A stretch of 64,000 bases of DNA, taken from contig JAIYCR010000033.1 in the NCBI GenBank assembly GCA_027487905.1, positions 1 through 64,000 on the forward strand. Direction: 5' to 3'. Below are positions 7,521-16,170 of the stretch, piece after piece. The first letter of the stretch is position 1. Every line of letters begins with the position of its first letter. A model generated the notes under the pieces. The model searched no databases. It saw only the letters and a list, made by a program, of their open reading frames with translations, and had not been told where the DNA came from. Both the position numbers and the translations under genes were made by a program. The stretch comes from Rubrivivax sp. (GTDB taxonomy: Bacteria; Pseudomonadota; Gammaproteobacteria; Burkholderiales; Burkholderiaceae_C).

Positions 7521-8438
7521 CTAATTTGAAAGCGAGCCATTGAGCGCGGGTCGCTGGTCCTGCCAGGCCGCACGTTCGGCGCGCAGCCATTCGAGAAAGA
7601 GCCGGACCTTGGGTTTGTGCAGGTGGTCGAACGGACACACGATCCACTGCGTCGTCAAGGTCACCCGAGGCGGCTGGCGCACGGGACAGACGAGCCGGCC
7701 GTCGCTCAGTTCGCGCCACATCATGAGGTTGCTTTCCAGCGCCACGCCCAGGCCATCGGCTGCGGCGTCGATGGCCATGTGGCTGCGGTCGAAAAGCAGC
7801 CGACGCCACTCGGCCGCCGGCGTCGCGCCAGCCAGGGCGAACCACTGAGGCCACTGCACCTGCGCCTTCACCGAATGGATCAGGCGGTGTTGCGGCAGAT
7901 CGCGAGCCGTCAGCGAGCCCGACGCGGCGTGCAGCGGCGCGCACACGGGCAGGAAGGATTCCTCTGCCAGTCCCTCGACGAAGACGCCGGGCCAGCGGCC
8001 TTCCCCATGGCGGATTTCCACATCGACCGCCTCGCGGCTGAAGTCGGTGGGCTCGGTGGTGCCGTTCAGCCGCAATTCGACATCCGGGTTGGCCTCCAGG
8101 AAGCCGTTCAGGCGAGGAAGCAGCCACTTGCTGCCCAGCGTGGGCGTGGTCCGCACGGTCAGCACCGAGCGTGAGCGGAACCCGCGGATGCGCTGGGTGG
8201 CCTCGCTGATGCGCTGCATGTCCTCGGAAATCATCTGGAAGTAAAGCTCGCCCTCTTCGGTCAGCACCACCCCCCGCCCGGCCCGGGTGAGCAAGGTGGT
8301 GCCCAGGTGAACCTCCAGCGTGTGGATCTGCTGGCTCACCGCCGACGGGGTGACGCACAGCTCCGCAGCCGCCTTGGACAGGCTGCGGCAGCGTGCCACG
8401 ACGTCGAAGACTGCGATGGCGCGCAAGGGAAGCGACAT
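7521..8438 (-). CDS. LysR-family transcriptional regulator
   Basis: 305 residues from ATG at 8438. N-terminal winged helix-turn-helix: AIAVFDVVARCRSLSKAAAE, LCVTPSAVSQQIHTLE, LGTTLLTRAGRGVVLTEEGE. The C-terminal effector domain resembles the GcvA/AmpR branch, including PVCAPLH and DLPQHRLIH. It is divergent from the TRAP transporter genes (147 bp between starts) and lies upstream of and co-directional with the oxidoreductase operon. It is therefore the obvious candidate to control both. Its effector is probably the TRAP substrate or an early catabolite. Confidence 0.9.
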   Translation of the reverse strand: MSLPLRAIAVFDVVARCRSLSKAAAELCVTPSAVSQQIHTLEVHLGTTLLTRAGRGVVLTEEGELYFQMISEDMQRISEATQRIRGFRSRSVLTVRTTPTLGSKWLLPRLNGFLEANPDVELRLNGTTEPTDFSREAVDVEIRHGEGRWPGVFVEGLAEESFLPVCAPLHAASGSLTARDLPQHRLIHSVKAQVQWPQWFALAGATPAAEWRRLLFDRSHMAIDAAADGLGVALESNLMMWRELSDGRLVCPVRQPPRVTLTTQWIVCPFDHLHKPKVRLFLEWLRAERAAWQDQRPALNGSLSN

Positions 8439-8477
8439 GATCAATCCGTTAGCGAAGCTTATGTGTTGGAGAGAATA

Positions 8478-8495
8478 ATTGAATGGCGCTTCAAT
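8478..8495. promoter_or_regulatory. Candidate LysR operator between regulator and TRAP genes
   Basis: ATTGAA-TGGCGC-TTCAAT is a perfect 6-bp dyad with a 6-bp spacer in the 147-bp divergent intergenic region. Position and symmetry suit LysR-type binding upstream of both start codons. Binding is inferred. Confidence 0.45.
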
Positions 8496-8585
8496 GACGA
8501 GGCCCCTATCCTCCGGACCGATCGTTCGATTTCGATGAGCCCCTGAAGAGGGCCTGGTCCCACCACAACGTCCGGAGACAAACCC

Positions 8586-9581
8586 ATGCACACCTTCCGC
8601 TCACTGCTTCTGGGCGCCGCGCTCGTGCTGGCCGGCCAGGCCCACGCAGCCACCACCACCTTCAACCTGTCGACGCCCGATCCCGACAACGCCGAGATCA
8701 CCGTGGCCGCTCGCAAGTTCGCTGAGCTGGTGACGGCCAAGACCGGCGGGCAAGTCGAGGTGAAGGTGTTCCCGAGCGGTCAGCTTTATGGCGGTGACCC
8801 CTCCGCAGCCGTTCGCCAGCTGTCCGGCGGCTCGCTGGACATGCTGCTGCTGTCCTCGTCGCTGTACGCGAACTTCAACCCGAAGTTCACCGCTGTCTCG
8901 GTGCCTTACCTGTTCGACGACACCGCGCAGCTGCGCGGCTACCTGGCCGGGCCGCTCGGCCAGGAGCTGCTGTCCGACCTGAATGCCATCGGCATCCGCG
9001 GACTGGGCCTGTGGCAGCGGCCGTTTCGCCAGATGACCAACTCGCGGCGCCCGATTACCGGTCCGCAGGATCTGGCGGGCATGAAGTTCCGGGTGCCCAA
9101 CAACCCGCTGTGGGTGGACTTCTTCGGCAAGGCCGGTGCCGTGCCCACACCCATGGCCTTCGGCGAGGTCTACAACGCGCTGCAGCTGAAGGTGGTCGAT
9201 GGCCAGGAGAACCCGATCAACATCCCCGTGACGGCCAAGTTCTACGAAGTCCAGAAGTTCGCGACGCTGTCCAACCACATGGCCGACGCCTGGGTGCTGG
9301 GCATCAACCCGGCCAAGTTCAATGCGCTTCCCGAGGCGCAGAAGCAGGCCCTGCAGGCCGCCGCGACCGAGGCCGAGGCCTGGAAGTTCGCCAACGACAG
9401 TGCGGACCATGCCAAGTCGGTGGAGTTCCTCAAGGGCAAGGGCATGCAGATCAACACGCTCACCCCCGAGCAGCAGCAGAGCTTCGTCAAGCTCTCGCGG
9501 GAGTTGTACCCGCGATTCGCAACCTTGGTGAAGGACGCCGCCTTCTTCGACAAGACGCTGAACAGCGTCGGCAAGAAGTAG
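8586..9581 (+). CDS. dctP: TRAP transporter periplasmic substrate-binding protein (DctP family)
   Basis: 331 residues. A signal peptide ends near AHA-AT (about residue 22). Family blocks: ELVTAKTGGQVEVKVFPSGQ, a GMKFRVPNNPLW segment carrying the conserved carboxylate-binding Arg, and GEVYNALQLKVVDGQENP. It captures a carboxylate in the periplasm and delivers it to the DctQ/DctM permease encoded next. GGAG lies about 8 nt before the ATG. The substrate is unknown: the gluconokinase three genes on suggests a gluconate-like sugar acid. It is the first gene of a four-gene rightward operon, divergent from the LysR gene. Confidence 0.93.
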   Translation: MHTFRSLLLGAALVLAGQAHAATTTFNLSTPDPDNAEITVAARKFAELVTAKTGGQVEVKVFPSGQLYGGDPSAAVRQLSGGSLDMLLLSSSLYANFNPKFTAVSVPYLFDDTAQLRGYLAGPLGQELLSDLNAIGIRGLGLWQRPFRQMTNSRRPITGPQDLAGMKFRVPNNPLWVDFFGKAGAVPTPMAFGEVYNALQLKVVDGQENPINIPVTAKFYEVQKFATLSNHMADAWVLGINPAKFNALPEAQKQALQAAATEAEAWKFANDSADHAKSVEFLKGKGMQINTLTPEQQQSFVKLSRELYPRFATLVKDAAFFDKTLNSVGKK

Positions 9582-9589
9582 GCCGCTGA

Positions 9590-10189
9590 GTGACCAGCCT
9601 GATGCCGTCGCACCGGGTGGCGCCTTCGCCGGCGCAAGCTCCCGGCCCCGCGCCCTCGTCCATTCCCCACGTCCTCCCAATGAACGCCGACACCTGCACG
9701 CCAGCCCCAGCGGCCTGGCCCTCCCGGGTCATGGAGTGGGTGCTGCGCCTGAGCATGGCCGGCATCGTGCTCGTAGTGCTGCTTCAGATCGCTGGCCGGC
9801 TGGGTGGTCGCCCCTTTCCCTGGACCGAGGAGCTGACGCGCGCACTCTTCATCTGGATGGTGTTCATCGGCATGGCGGCCAGCATGCGTCGAGCCGATGC
9901 GGCCCGCGTGACGGTGGTGCTGCAGTGGCTGAAGCGCCCCATCCGGCGTCTGGCCCTGCCCGTCTACGCGGTGGCCTGCATCGGCTTCTTCTCGCTGATG
10001 GGCTGGACCGGCATCGGCATGGTCCGCCAGCAGGTGATGATGAACGAGACCATCGCGACGCTCGGCTGGCCGAGCTGGGTCATCGGGGCGGTGATCCCGG
10101 TGTCGGCGCTGGTGGCCATCGTCTGCACGCTGGCGTCGCTTCGCGACAGCGGTGCCGTCATTGCCGGCGAAGAGGAGGGCGCGCCATGA
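9590..10189 (+). CDS. dctQ: TRAP transporter small permease (DctQ family)
   Basis: 199 residues from GTG at 9590; ATG at 9602 or 9680 are alternatives, the last giving 169 residues, a more typical DctQ length. Four hydrophobic segments are seen, at about residues 50-70, 85-105, 128-145 and 160-180, with the DctQ-like block FPWTEELTRALFIWMVFIG. The first ~45 residues are Pro/Ala-rich and may be untranslated. The 3' end overlaps dctM by 4 nt (ATGA), so translation is coupled. Confidence 0.85.
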   Translation: MTSLMPSHRVAPSPAQAPGPAPSSIPHVLPMNADTCTPAPAAWPSRVMEWVLRLSMAGIVLVVLLQIAGRLGGRPFPWTEELTRALFIWMVFIGMAASMRRADAARVTVVLQWLKRPIRRLALPVYAVACIGFFSLMGWTGIGMVRQQVMMNETIATLGWPSWVIGAVIPVSALVAIVCTLASLRDSGAVIAGEEEGAP

Positions 10190-11466
10190 GCATCACCCTG
10201 CTGCTGGTCTTCCTGGCGCTGGCCGCGCTGGGCGTGCCCCTGGCCATCGGGCTGGGGCTTGCGAGCGTGTGCGCCATCGTTATGTTCAGCTCCACGCCGG
10301 TCAGCGTGTTGTCCGAGAGCATGTTCTCGGCGATGAATTCCTTCCTGCTCGTGGCGGTGCCCTTGTTCCTGCTGGTGGGCCAGCTGATGGAGCGCGGCGG
10401 CGTGGCCGACCGCATCTTCGATTTCGCCCATGCGGCAGTGGGCTGGCTGCCCGGCGGCATGGGGCATGTGAACGTCGCCTCGTCGGTCGTGTTCGGCGGC
10501 ATCTCCGGGTCGTCCGTGGCCGACATCGCCTCGCTGGGCGCGGTGGAGATCAACGCCATGGTCAAGCATGGCTATGACAAGGGCTATGCGGTGGGCATGA
10601 CGCTGGCGACGTCGACGCTGTCGTCCATCATCCCGCCCTCCATCCTGATGGTGCTGGCGGGCTCAATCGCGAGCCAGTCCATCGGCTTGCTGCTCATCGG
10701 CGGCCTGGTGCCAGGCCTGTTCATCGCTGCCATGCTGATGGCCTACAACCACCTCTACAGCGTGCGCCGTGGCGTGGCGCCGCCGACGCCCTTCGTCATG
10801 GCCCGGCTGCTTCGCGCGGGCCTGCGGGCGATCCTGCCGATGCTGACCCCGGTCATCCTGATGGTGGGCATCCTCGACGGGTTCTTCACGCCCACCGAAG
10901 CCGCCGTGATCGCGGTGGTCTACACCGCGGTCATCGCTGGGGTGTTCTACCGCACGATCAAGCTGCCGGACATCGGACCGATGCTGTCGGAGACCGCCCG
11001 CACCGCGGGCAACATCCTCTTCATCGCCGCCACCGCCAAGCTGGCGGCCTGGGTGTTCGCCTTCGACGGCCTGCCGGTCAAGGTGGCCGAGGGCCTGTCG
11101 GTGCTGACCTCAAGCCCCACCGTGGTGATGCTGCTGATCTTCCTGTTCCTGATCGTGGTGGGCATGTTCATGGATGCCATCGCGGCCATGTTCATCCTGA
11201 TCCCGGTGCTGCTGCCGCCCGCCGTGTCGCTGGGCGTGGACCCCATCCACATGCTGGTGGTGATGGTCATCACGCTGACGCTCGGGCTGGTGACGCCGCC
11301 GGTGGGGGTATGCCTCTTCGCCGTGTCCAAGGTCTCGGGGCTGAGCATCGAGCAGGTGGTGCGCGGCTCCACCGGGCCGGTGTCCATCCTGGTGGTGGCC
11401 ATCCTGGCGCTGGTGCTGTTTCCGGCGCTGGTGATCGGGCCGCTGAAGCTGCTCGGCCTTTACTGA
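10186..11466 (+). CDS. dctM: TRAP transporter large permease (DctM family)
   Basis: 426 residues, about 11-12 hydrophobic segments, the usual DctM length. Characteristic blocks: GVPLAIGLGLASV, FGGISGSSVADIASLGAVEI, the IIPPSILMVLAG turn, DGFFTPTEAAVIAVVYT and LGLVTPPVGVCLF. It forms the ion-driven transport channel with DctQ, using a sodium gradient in characterised relatives. The ATGA overlap with dctQ supports one transporter unit. Confidence 0.93.
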   Translation: MSITLLLVFLALAALGVPLAIGLGLASVCAIVMFSSTPVSVLSESMFSAMNSFLLVAVPLFLLVGQLMERGGVADRIFDFAHAAVGWLPGGMGHVNVASSVVFGGISGSSVADIASLGAVEINAMVKHGYDKGYAVGMTLATSTLSSIIPPSILMVLAGSIASQSIGLLLIGGLVPGLFIAAMLMAYNHLYSVRRGVAPPTPFVMARLLRAGLRAILPMLTPVILMVGILDGFFTPTEAAVIAVVYTAVIAGVFYRTIKLPDIGPMLSETARTAGNILFIAATAKLAAWVFAFDGLPVKVAEGLSVLTSSPTVVMLLIFLFLIVVGMFMDAIAAMFILIPVLLPPAVSLGVDPIHMLVVMVITLTLGLVTPPVGVCLFAVSKVSGLSIEQVVRGSTGPVSILVVAILALVLFPALVIGPLKLLGLY

Positions 11467-11487
11467 AGCGTGGATGGCGCGGTGAAC

Positions 11488-12009
11488 ATGAAGCTGGTCG
11501 TGATGGGCGTGGCGGGTTGCGGCAAGTCGAGCCTCGCTGCTGCCTTCGCCCGCGCCGGGGGCCTGTCGATGGTCGAGGGCGACGCCTTCCACAGCGCCGC
11601 GAGCGTGGACAAGATGCGCGGCGGCATCGCCCTCACCGATGAAGACCGTGCAGAGTGGCTGGTCCGTCTGGGGGCGGAGCTGGGCTCGCGCGACGAAAGT
11701 GTCGTGCTCACCTGCTCGGCGCTTCGCCGCAGCTACCGCGACCGCCTGCGAGCCGCCTCACCGGGGCTGCAGTTCGCCTACCTCGAGATCGACCCGGCTA
11801 CTGCCCTCTCCAGGGTGATGTCCAGGGAGTCGGAGCACTTCTTCTCTCCGGGGCTGGTGGACAGCCAGTTCGCCGCGCTCGAGCCCCCAGTCGGGGAAGA
11901 CGGCGTGCTGCGCCTGCAGGCCACCCAACCGCTGGCCGAGCTGCTGGTGCAGCTGCGGGCGTGGTGCGACTTGAAGGGAGTGGCACTGCAGAGTGCTCGG
12001 GGCGATTGA
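11488..12009 (+). CDS. gntK: Gluconokinase (GntK family)
   Basis: 173 residues. P-loop MGVAGCGKSS, then EGDAFHSAASVDKMRGGIAL, DEDRAEWL, LTCSALRRSYRDRLR and EHFFSPGLVDSQFAALEPP: the full set of bacterial GntK motifs. It phosphorylates gluconate (or a closely similar sugar acid) to the 6-phosphate with ATP. ATG at 11488 is used; an in-frame GTG at 11470 is possible. The 21-bp gap to dctM places it in the TRAP operon, suggesting that the imported compound, or one derived from it, is the kinase substrate. Confidence 0.9.
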   Translation: MKLVVMGVAGCGKSSLAAAFARAGGLSMVEGDAFHSAASVDKMRGGIALTDEDRAEWLVRLGAELGSRDESVVLTCSALRRSYRDRLRAASPGLQFAYLEIDPATALSRVMSRESEHFFSPGLVDSQFAALEPPVGEDGVLRLQATQPLAELLVQLRAWCDLKGVALQSARGD

Positions 12010-12066
12010 GTGGTGGGGGGTGAACGGCGCGCGTGCGGTCTTGGCGGTGGTGACCCCCCGACCCGC

Positions 12067-13278
12067 TCAGGTGAACGACCTCAGCGCCTTCCCCGGATCG
12101 CAGGCGTCGGCCGGCTGCGGATGCCGGCCAAGCTCGATCAGCCTGCGTGCGGCCATGTGATCGACCGGTGCGTTCACGCTCTCGACACACACGAGGCGAT
12201 TGCCCTCGTAATGCAGCAGCGAGAAGCTGGACGGACCCGCGCCGGGGCGTCGGTGGGTCACGGCGCTGGGATCCAGCAGACCGACCATCTGCAGCCGTAG
12301 AGCCCCCTGCTCGGACCAGAACCAGGGTACTGGCCTGTAGTCCAGCTCGCCGCCCAGGATCGAGGATGCTGCCACCCGGGCCTGGTCGTTGGCGTTCTGC
12401 ACCGACTCAAGCCGAATGCGCGCCTCGCGTCGGACCCAGGGGAATGCCGCCACATCGCCGATGGCAAGGATTCTTGGATCGCTTGTGCGCATCCGAGCGT
12501 CGACCTCAATGCCGTTGCCGCAGACAAGCCCCGCCTGCTGGGCCAACGCCTGCGCCGGGATGGCCCCCATGCCCAGCACGAGCAGTTCCACCGGCTCCAG
12601 TCGCCCGTCGGTCTCGACCGCGGTCACCCGCCCGCCGGCGACCGTGAAGCCACGGGCGGCTTCCCCCAATCGCACGTCGATGCCAGCAGCGCGGTGCACC
12701 TGCAGCACGTGCTCGGACAGCGTCGCGGACACCGATCGCATCAGCAGTCTCGGCGCGGCTTCGAGCACCGTGACCGCCTTGCCGAGCATCCGTGCAGTGG
12801 CCGCCACCTCCAGACCGATGAAGCCGCCTCCCAGCACGGTCACCGACGATGCGGCCACGAGCTGCTCGCGCAAGGACCGCGCATCGGCCGCCGTGCGCAG
12901 CACCGCCACATTGGCGATCCCGGGGGCCAGCGCCGCCGGCCGGCGCGGCTCGGCGCCGGGGGCCAGCACCAGCCAGTCGTACGGCAGGTCACCCCCCGAC
13001 GTCAGCCGCACCCGACTCCGGACCCGGTCGATCGACGTCACCGCATCACCCAGGTGCAACGTGATGCCGGACTGTTCGAACCAGCCGGCCGCACGGTGGA
13101 GCGAGGCGACTTCCCCGTCCTGCTTCAGGAACGATTTCGACAGCGGCGGCCGCTGATAGGGCAGCTCGGGCTCGGCGCACACCAGATGAATGCGGGTGCC
13201 CTGCCCTGCGTCCACCAGCGCGGCACACAGCTGGACGCCGGCGTGCCCCCCGCCGACGATGACGATGGGTCCGTCCAT
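12067..13278 (-). CDS. FAD-dependent ferredoxin reductase for the P450 system
   Basis: 403 residues. FAD-binding GxGxxG as IVIVGGGHAGVQ at residue 6, the PYQRPPLSKSFL block, NAD-binding VTVLGGGFIGLEVAA near 150 with TVLEAAPR, and ILAIGDVAAF near 270. This is the putidaredoxin-reductase/palustrisredoxin-reductase class that moves electrons from NADH to a [2Fe-2S] ferredoxin. It is the last gene of the operon, 8 bp after the MarR gene, which is unusual in separating reductase from ferredoxin. Partner assignment is by context. Confidence 0.9.
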   Translation of the reverse strand: MDGPIVIVGGGHAGVQLCAALVDAGQGTRIHLVCAEPELPYQRPPLSKSFLKQDGEVASLHRAAGWFEQSGITLHLGDAVTSIDRVRSRVRLTSGGDLPYDWLVLAPGAEPRRPAALAPGIANVAVLRTAADARSLREQLVAASSVTVLGGGFIGLEVAATARMLGKAVTVLEAAPRLLMRSVSATLSEHVLQVHRAAGIDVRLGEAARGFTVAGGRVTAVETDGRLEPVELLVLGMGAIPAQALAQQAGLVCGNGIEVDARMRTSDPRILAIGDVAAFPWVRREARIRLESVQNANDQARVAASSILGGELDYRPVPWFWSEQGALRLQMVGLLDPSAVTHRRPGAGPSSFSLLHYEGNRLVCVESVNAPVDHMAARRLIELGRHPQPADACDPGKALRSFT

Positions 13279-13286
13279 GTCGGACT

Positions 13287-13862
13287 TCAGACGGGCTCGT
13301 CGGCCGCAGCACCCCGGGCGCGCCGACGGCGACCCGCAGGCAGGTGCTGCACGACGTAGTCGGCAGTGGCCGTCTCGACCGCGGGCAGGTTCTCGTGCAG
13401 CCTGCGCAGCAAGCCGATCAGCGTCTCACGCTCGCGGTCGTCCAGCACCGACAGGAAGGCGGCTTCGCGAGCGAGTGCCACGCCGCGGATCTTGTCGTGC
13501 AGCGCCCGGCCCTTGCGGGTGAGCGTGGCCATGCGCACGCGCCCGTCGCTCGCATCCAGCGTCACGGCGATCAGGCCCTTGGCCTGCATGCTCTTGAAAC
13601 AGCGGCTGACCGACGCCTTGTCCATGCCGATCACGCGCGACACCTGCTGTGCGGAGATCGATCCCTGGATGGCGAGAAGCACCAGGCACCGCCAGGTCTC
13701 GATGCCGACGTCGAACAACTCCAGGTAGGCCTGCGAAGCCCCGCGGGAGAGCTTGTTGGCAATCCAGGTCAGGAAGCCCGGGACATAGCGTTCAAGGTCA
13801 ATGACGCCGGAGTCCGGCACGGGTGCTTCGTCCTCGGGATCGGCGGCTGCCGTGGCAATCAC
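13287..13862 (-). CDS. MarR-family transcriptional regulator
   Basis: 191 residues from GTG at 13862. The stop of the ferredoxin gene overlaps this start (GTGA), and GGAGAG lies 6 nt upstream; ATG at 13925 would run 67 bp into the ferredoxin gene. The winged helix-turn-helix is clear: SISAQQVSRVIGMDKASVSRCFKSMQAKGLI, then the wing DASDGRVRMATLTRKGRAL. MarR proteins sensing aromatic acids or their CoA esters (e.g. CouR) repress transport and catabolic operons. This one is embedded in the operon it probably controls and may be autoregulated. Confidence 0.88.
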   Translation of the reverse strand: MIATAAADPEDEAPVPDSGVIDLERYVPGFLTWIANKLSRGASQAYLELFDVGIETWRCLVLLAIQGSISAQQVSRVIGMDKASVSRCFKSMQAKGLIAVTLDASDGRVRMATLTRKGRALHDKIRGVALAREAAFLSVLDDRERETLIGLLRRLHENLPAVETATADYVVQHLPAGRRRRARGAAADEPV

Positions 13863-14182
13863 TGCTGGCTCTCCGGCAGTTGCACGGTCAGCCCGTCGAG
13901 GTCGGCGCGGAGCTTGATCTGGCATGACAGGCGGCTGGTGGGTCGACGCTCGCTGGACGTGCACTCGAGCATTTCCAGCTCGTTGGCCAGCGGCGGCGCG
14001 AGTTTGCCAGCCCAGGCCGGGTCGACGTAAACGTGGCAGGTGGCGCACATGGCCGATCCGCCGCATTCGGCCACGATGCTTCGTACGCCGGCACCGGTGG
14101 CGACCTGCATCAGCGACACGCCGACCGGTGCCTCCAGTCGCTGGAGCTTGCCATCGGGGTGCATCAAGACGATTTCGAGCAT
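13859..14182 (-). CDS. [2Fe-2S] ferredoxin, P450 redox partner
   Basis: 107 residues from ATG at 14182. Cluster ligands follow the adrenodoxin/putidaredoxin pattern C-X5-C-X2-C...C: ECGGSAMCATCHVYV near residues 40-54 and LSCQIKL near 88. It carries single electrons from the reductase to the P450 encoded 30 bp upstream in the operon. Similar proteins (palustrisredoxin, HaPux) serve CYP199A enzymes. It overlaps the MarR gene by 4 nt. Confidence 0.9.
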   Translation of the reverse strand: MLEIVLMHPDGKLQRLEAPVGVSLMQVATGAGVRSIVAECGGSAMCATCHVYVDPAWAGKLAPPLANELEMLECTSSERRPTSRLSCQIKLRADLDGLTVQLPESQQ

Positions 14183-14212
14183 GGTCGGGTGCAAGGGGAT
14201 TTCAGGCGGAAG

Positions 14213-15415
14213 TCACGCCGGTGTGAGGCGCAATGGCAAGGTGTCCAGTGCGCGCAACGTGTTGTTGAGACGTCGGGTGTGCGGACCGGTCGGTTCGATG
14301 CGGGCGACGCGCCGCGCGATGACCGAGAGGATGAGTTCGCCTTCGAGGCGTGCCACCGCCTGACCGACGCAACCATGGATGCCCGAGCCAAGCGCCATGT
14401 GACCAGTGGGACGGCGCTCGATGTCGTAGCGGTCAGGGTCGGGCCATTTGCGTGGGTCACGGTTCGCTGCAGCCAGCATGCACAGCACCTTGGTGTCCTC
14501 GGCCACCGCGTGGCCCGCGATCGTGGTGTCGCGCGCGGCGGTGCGGAAGAAGGTCTGGGCGGTGGACTCCCAGCGCAGCGCCTCCTCGAAGGCCGGGCGC
14601 GCGAGCGTCGGGTCGGCGCGCAGTTTCGCGTACTGGTCTGGGTTCTGCGCCAGCGCAAACAGCGCATTGCCCAGGCCGTTGATCGTGGTGTCGACTCCGG
14701 CCGACAGGAATGACCTCACCAGCATCGGCGCCTGCTCGTGGGTGATCTCGCCGGCGTCGGCGGCCTGCCAGATCTGGTCGCCGAAGCCACCGGGGCGCAG
14801 GTGTTCGCGCTGGCAGTGCGCCATGATCCAGGCGGTGACCGATGCGAACCGGGCGGCGCTCTTCTCGAACAAGGCGTTGCGAGGCCCCATCGAGTTGAAC
14901 ACCATGTCGCCGTAGACCAGCAGGTTCTCGCGACCGTCGTCGCCTACGCCCACTGCGTCCGGGAAGACCTTGAGCGGATAGCGCTGGGCGAGGTCACCGA
15001 TGCCGTCGATCGTGCCCTGCTGCACGCAGGCGTCCACCAGCCGCTCGGCCTCTGCGGCGAACACCGGCCGGATCTGCTGCATGACCTTGGGGCTCAGGAT
15101 GCGCGAGAGCACTGCCCGTGTGGTGGTGTGCAGCGGCGGATCCGCTTCCAGGATGAGGCTGCGAGGACGGAACGGCGTCTCGCGGTTGAAGTTCGCGAGG
15201 CCCACGCCCGCGCCCGAGATGAAGGTGTCGTGATCGTTGAGCACCGCATGCACCTGTTCGTGACGCGCGCAGGCCACCAGCGTCGGGTAGCCCGCCAGCC
15301 GCACCACGGGTCCGGCCTCGCGCATGCGTTCGTGCATCGGATACGGGTCGGTCAGGTTCTCCGGTGCGTAGGGATCGACGCCCAGAACCGGGATGTCGAC
15401 GACAGGATCAGCCAT
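14213..15415 (-). CDS. Cytochrome P450, CYP199A-like (para-substituted benzoate oxidase)
   Basis: 400 residues. I-helix SAGVDTTING, ExxR as EALRWES, and heme ligand loop ALGSGIHGCVGQAVARLEGE. From memory of CYP199A4, the match is close throughout: RPRSLILEADPPLHT, YPLKVFPDAVG, VFNSMGPRN, LVRSFLSAGVDTT and the end NNTLRALDTLPLRLTPA. The Arg and Ser of RPxS and the RS before the I helix, which hold the substrate carboxylate in CYP199A4, are kept. CYP199A enzymes O-demethylate 4-methoxybenzoate and oxidise related acids, so this one probably makes a 4-hydroxybenzoate-type acid plus formaldehyde. GAGGAG precedes the ATG. It lies between the ABC importer genes and its ferredoxin. Confidence 0.9.
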   Translation of the reverse strand: MADPVVDIPVLGVDPYAPENLTDPYPMHERMREAGPVVRLAGYPTLVACARHEQVHAVLNDHDTFISGAGVGLANFNRETPFRPRSLILEADPPLHTTTRAVLSRILSPKVMQQIRPVFAAEAERLVDACVQQGTIDGIGDLAQRYPLKVFPDAVGVGDDGRENLLVYGDMVFNSMGPRNALFEKSAARFASVTAWIMAHCQREHLRPGGFGDQIWQAADAGEITHEQAPMLVRSFLSAGVDTTINGLGNALFALAQNPDQYAKLRADPTLARPAFEEALRWESTAQTFFRTAARDTTIAGHAVAEDTKVLCMLAAANRDPRKWPDPDRYDIERRPTGHMALGSGIHGCVGQAVARLEGELILSVIARRVARIEPTGPHTRRLNNTLRALDTLPLRLTPA

Positions 15416-15463
15416 GGCGGCTCCTCGGGAAGGCAGTGGGGAATGGGGTGCTGGTGTCGCGCG

Positions 15464-16168
15464 TCAGTGCACCGCGACGCCGACCAGGCGTTCGAGAGTC
15501 GCGTGGTCGTTCGCGAGCGCAGTGGCATCGTCTTCGTGCGCGACCGTGCCGCGCTCGAGAACAACGGCACGGTCGGCGTAGCCCAGGGCCTCCTGCACCT
15601 GCTGCTCCACGATGACGACGGTCATGCCCTGGATGCGCCGGAAGGCGACGAGGAGTTCCCCTCGGATCAGCGGTGCCAGACCCTCCAGCGGCTCGTCGAG
15701 CAGCAGCAGGCGGGGCTGGCCCAGCAGCGCCCGCGCCACCGACAGCATCTGCTGCTCGCCGCCGGACAACTGCATGCCGCCATTGCGGCGCCGCTCGGCC
15801 AGGCGCGGGAAGAGCGCGTACGCTTCTTCGACGGCGGAGCGGGGGCGCCCCTTGAGCCCGGCGACCAGGTTCTCCTCGACGGTGAGCGACGGAAAGACGT
15901 CGCGGGTCTGCGGCACGTAGCCGATCCCCAGATGGGCCCGCTCGTGCGGCTGCAGCCGCGCCAGGTCTCGGCCGTCGAACCGGATGGTGCCTGCGCGCAT
16001 CGATGCCAGACCCATCACCGCGCGCAGCATCGTGGTCTTGCCGACACCGTTGCGGCCGATCACCGCCAGCCGGTCGCCGGTCCTGACCTGCAGGTCCAGG
16101 CGATCGAGCACGGTGACCGGGCCGTATCCCGCAACGACACCCGACAGGGTCAGCAACGCGTCGGCCAT
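15464..16168 (-). CDS. livF: Branched-chain-type ABC transporter ATPase (LivF-like)
   Basis: 234 residues. Walker A IGRNGVGKTT, signature LSGGEQQML, Walker B LLLLDEPLEGLAP, and the H-loop replaced: VVIVEQQVQEAL is the usual LivF form with Gln. It energises import with LivG across the inner membrane. It is followed after 48 bp by the P450 gene, which suggests the cargo is the P450 substrate rather than an amino acid. Confidence 0.9.
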   Translation of the reverse strand: MADALLTLSGVVAGYGPVTVLDRLDLQVRTGDRLAVIGRNGVGKTTMLRAVMGLASMRAGTIRFDGRDLARLQPHERAHLGIGYVPQTRDVFPSLTVEENLVAGLKGRPRSAVEEAYALFPRLAERRRNGGMQLSGGEQQMLSVARALLGQPRLLLLDEPLEGLAPLIRGELLVAFRRIQGMTVVIVEQQVQEALGYADRAVVLERGTVAHEDDATALANDHATLERLVGVAVH

Positions 16169-16170
16169 GG

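Noticed and set aside
12010-12066. GGGGGGT/ACCCCCC inverted repeat after gluconokinase as terminator
   Set aside because: The arms are separated by more than 30 bp and no T-run follows, so a functional hairpin is doubtful.
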